Made by a program: the position numbers and the translations under genes. Positions 63,527 through 64,000 of a DNA stretch of 64,000 nucleotides are shown one piece after another. The number at the start of each line of letters is the position of its first letter. Position 1 is the first letter of the stretch. A model generated the notes under the pieces. It ran no database searches. It was not told the DNA's origin and saw only the letters and a program-made list of their open reading frames with translations. Source of the stretch: Rikenellaceae bacterium (GTDB lineage Bacteria; Bacteroidota; Bacteroidia; Bacteroidales; Rikenellaceae); the NCBI GenBank assembly GCA_015060165.1, contig SUZC01000010.1:19054-83053 (forward strand), written 5' to 3'.

Positions 63527-63641
63527 CTCGCAAGACGGTAACACGATTTCCTGATAAGGGGAGAGCGTGTTACTCGTTTGTCTGCTAAATGAACTTGAAA
63601 ACAAATAGTAATTTTTTAAAGAACTTAATACTTATAATACT

Positions 63642-64000
63642 ATGGCAAAAGAAAAATTTGACCGTTCGAAACCCCACGTAAACATTGGTACTATCGGACA
63701 CGTTGACCACGGTAAGACTACTCTTACTGCTGCTATCACCACAGTTCTTGCAAACAAGGGTTTGTCTGAGCTTCGTTCTTTCGATTCTATCGACAACGCA
63801 CCTGAGGAGAAGGAGCGTGGTATTACCATTAACACTGCTCACGTAGAGTATCAGACTGCAACTCGTCACTACGCTCACGTAGACTGTCCGGGCCACGCCG
63901 ACTATGTGAAGAACATGGTAACTGGTGCTGCTCAGATGGATGGTGCTATCTTGGTAGTTGCTGCTACTGATGGTCCTATGCCTCAGACTAACGAGCACGT
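63642..64000 (+). CDS. tuf: Elongation factor Tu (3' end outside window)
   Basis: GTPase delivering aminoacyl-tRNA to the ribosome. The visible 119 codons start [20 protein letters not shown] and contain the P-loop GHVDHGKT, switch [16 protein letters not shown] and [12 protein letters not shown]; the frame is open to the window edge. It follows tRNA-Gly by 115 bases within the tRNA operon, as in many bacteria. Confidence 0.98.
   Translation, partial: MAKEKFDRSKPHVNIGTIGHVDHGKTTLTAAITTVLANKGLSELRSFDSIDNAPEEKERGITINTAHVEYQTATRHYAHVDCPGHADYVKNMVTGAAQMDGAILVVAATDGPMPQTNEH

Noticed and set aside
63164..63604. 146-residue minus-strand ORF across three tRNA genes
   Set aside because: It consists of antisense tRNA sequence.

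Overview
The window looks like chromosomal core DNA of a Bacteroidales bacterium, most like Alistipes/Rikenellaceae (inferred from gene content; no search was run). The support is: many promoters of the Bacteroidetes type (TTTG, about 19 bases, then TAnnTTTG), with few Shine-Dalgarno-like leaders seen; families typical of the phylum (DUF4924, DUF3127 with an SSB-like tail, NigD-like and 6-bladed propeller lipoproteins, an S46 dipeptidyl-peptidase, GH92); and a three-gene menaquinone-type fumarate reductase/succinate dehydrogenase.

Layout. 1-3377: lipA (cut by the window edge), lipB and recJ. 3378-5250: an RNA-rich stretch with a 123-base structured repeat, three tandem hairpins, RNase P RNA, a membrane-anchored rubrerythrin-like gene and rpmH, the last too short for routine ORF calling. 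5342-8717 (minus): DUF4924, NUC endonuclease, dtd, an RluA-type pseudouridine synthase and cdd. 8896-17786 (plus): EamA transporter, rlmD, then a tight run of SIMPL protein, MBL hydrolase, double retropepsin-like protein, FkbM methyltransferase, trmD and lpxB, followed by DUF3784 and FAH-family genes. 17890-25587 (minus): the cell-shape cluster mreB-mreC-mreD-mrdA-rodA with a CaCA antiporter and maf. 25889-32678: pgi, a propeller lipoprotein, a DPP11-like peptidase and an AspT/YidE-type transporter. 32822-36199: tRNA-Leu(GAG), then the gadB-gadC acid-resistance pair on the minus strand. 36334-38892 (minus): aldolase, PfkB kinase and lyxose isomerase. 39101-42444: a peptide deformylase with a lipoprotein signal, a NigD-like lipoprotein, the DUF3127 protein and a second propeller lipoprotein. 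42583-46802: sdhCAB and 5-formyl-THF cyclo-ligase. 46872-55809: GH92 mannosidase facing a plus-strand run of uvrC, GH43, an Ntn hydrolase, glycerate kinase and a GntP permease. 55998-59461: the quinolinate route nadB-nadC-nadA. 59555-62101: anmK, a CAT-anticodon tRNA and a lone tyrosine recombinase. 62419-64000: rpmE2 (L31 type B) and a tRNA-Thr/Tyr/Gly operon leading into tuf, which runs off the window.

The strongest candidate for something undescribed is a dispersed family of about 123-base palindromic elements. Four full copies and several fragments lie in this window. Most abut stop codons, and both the outer stem and the inner stems vary between copies with compensating changes, which points to a conserved fold. 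Other items worth checking are an apparently exported peptide deformylase, a promoter that ends five bases before the uvrC start codon, a CAT tRNA with a swapped T-loop pair, and three covarying tandem hairpins just ahead of rnpB. Functions are assigned from recognised motifs and family resemblance. Operons are inferred from strand and spacing only.
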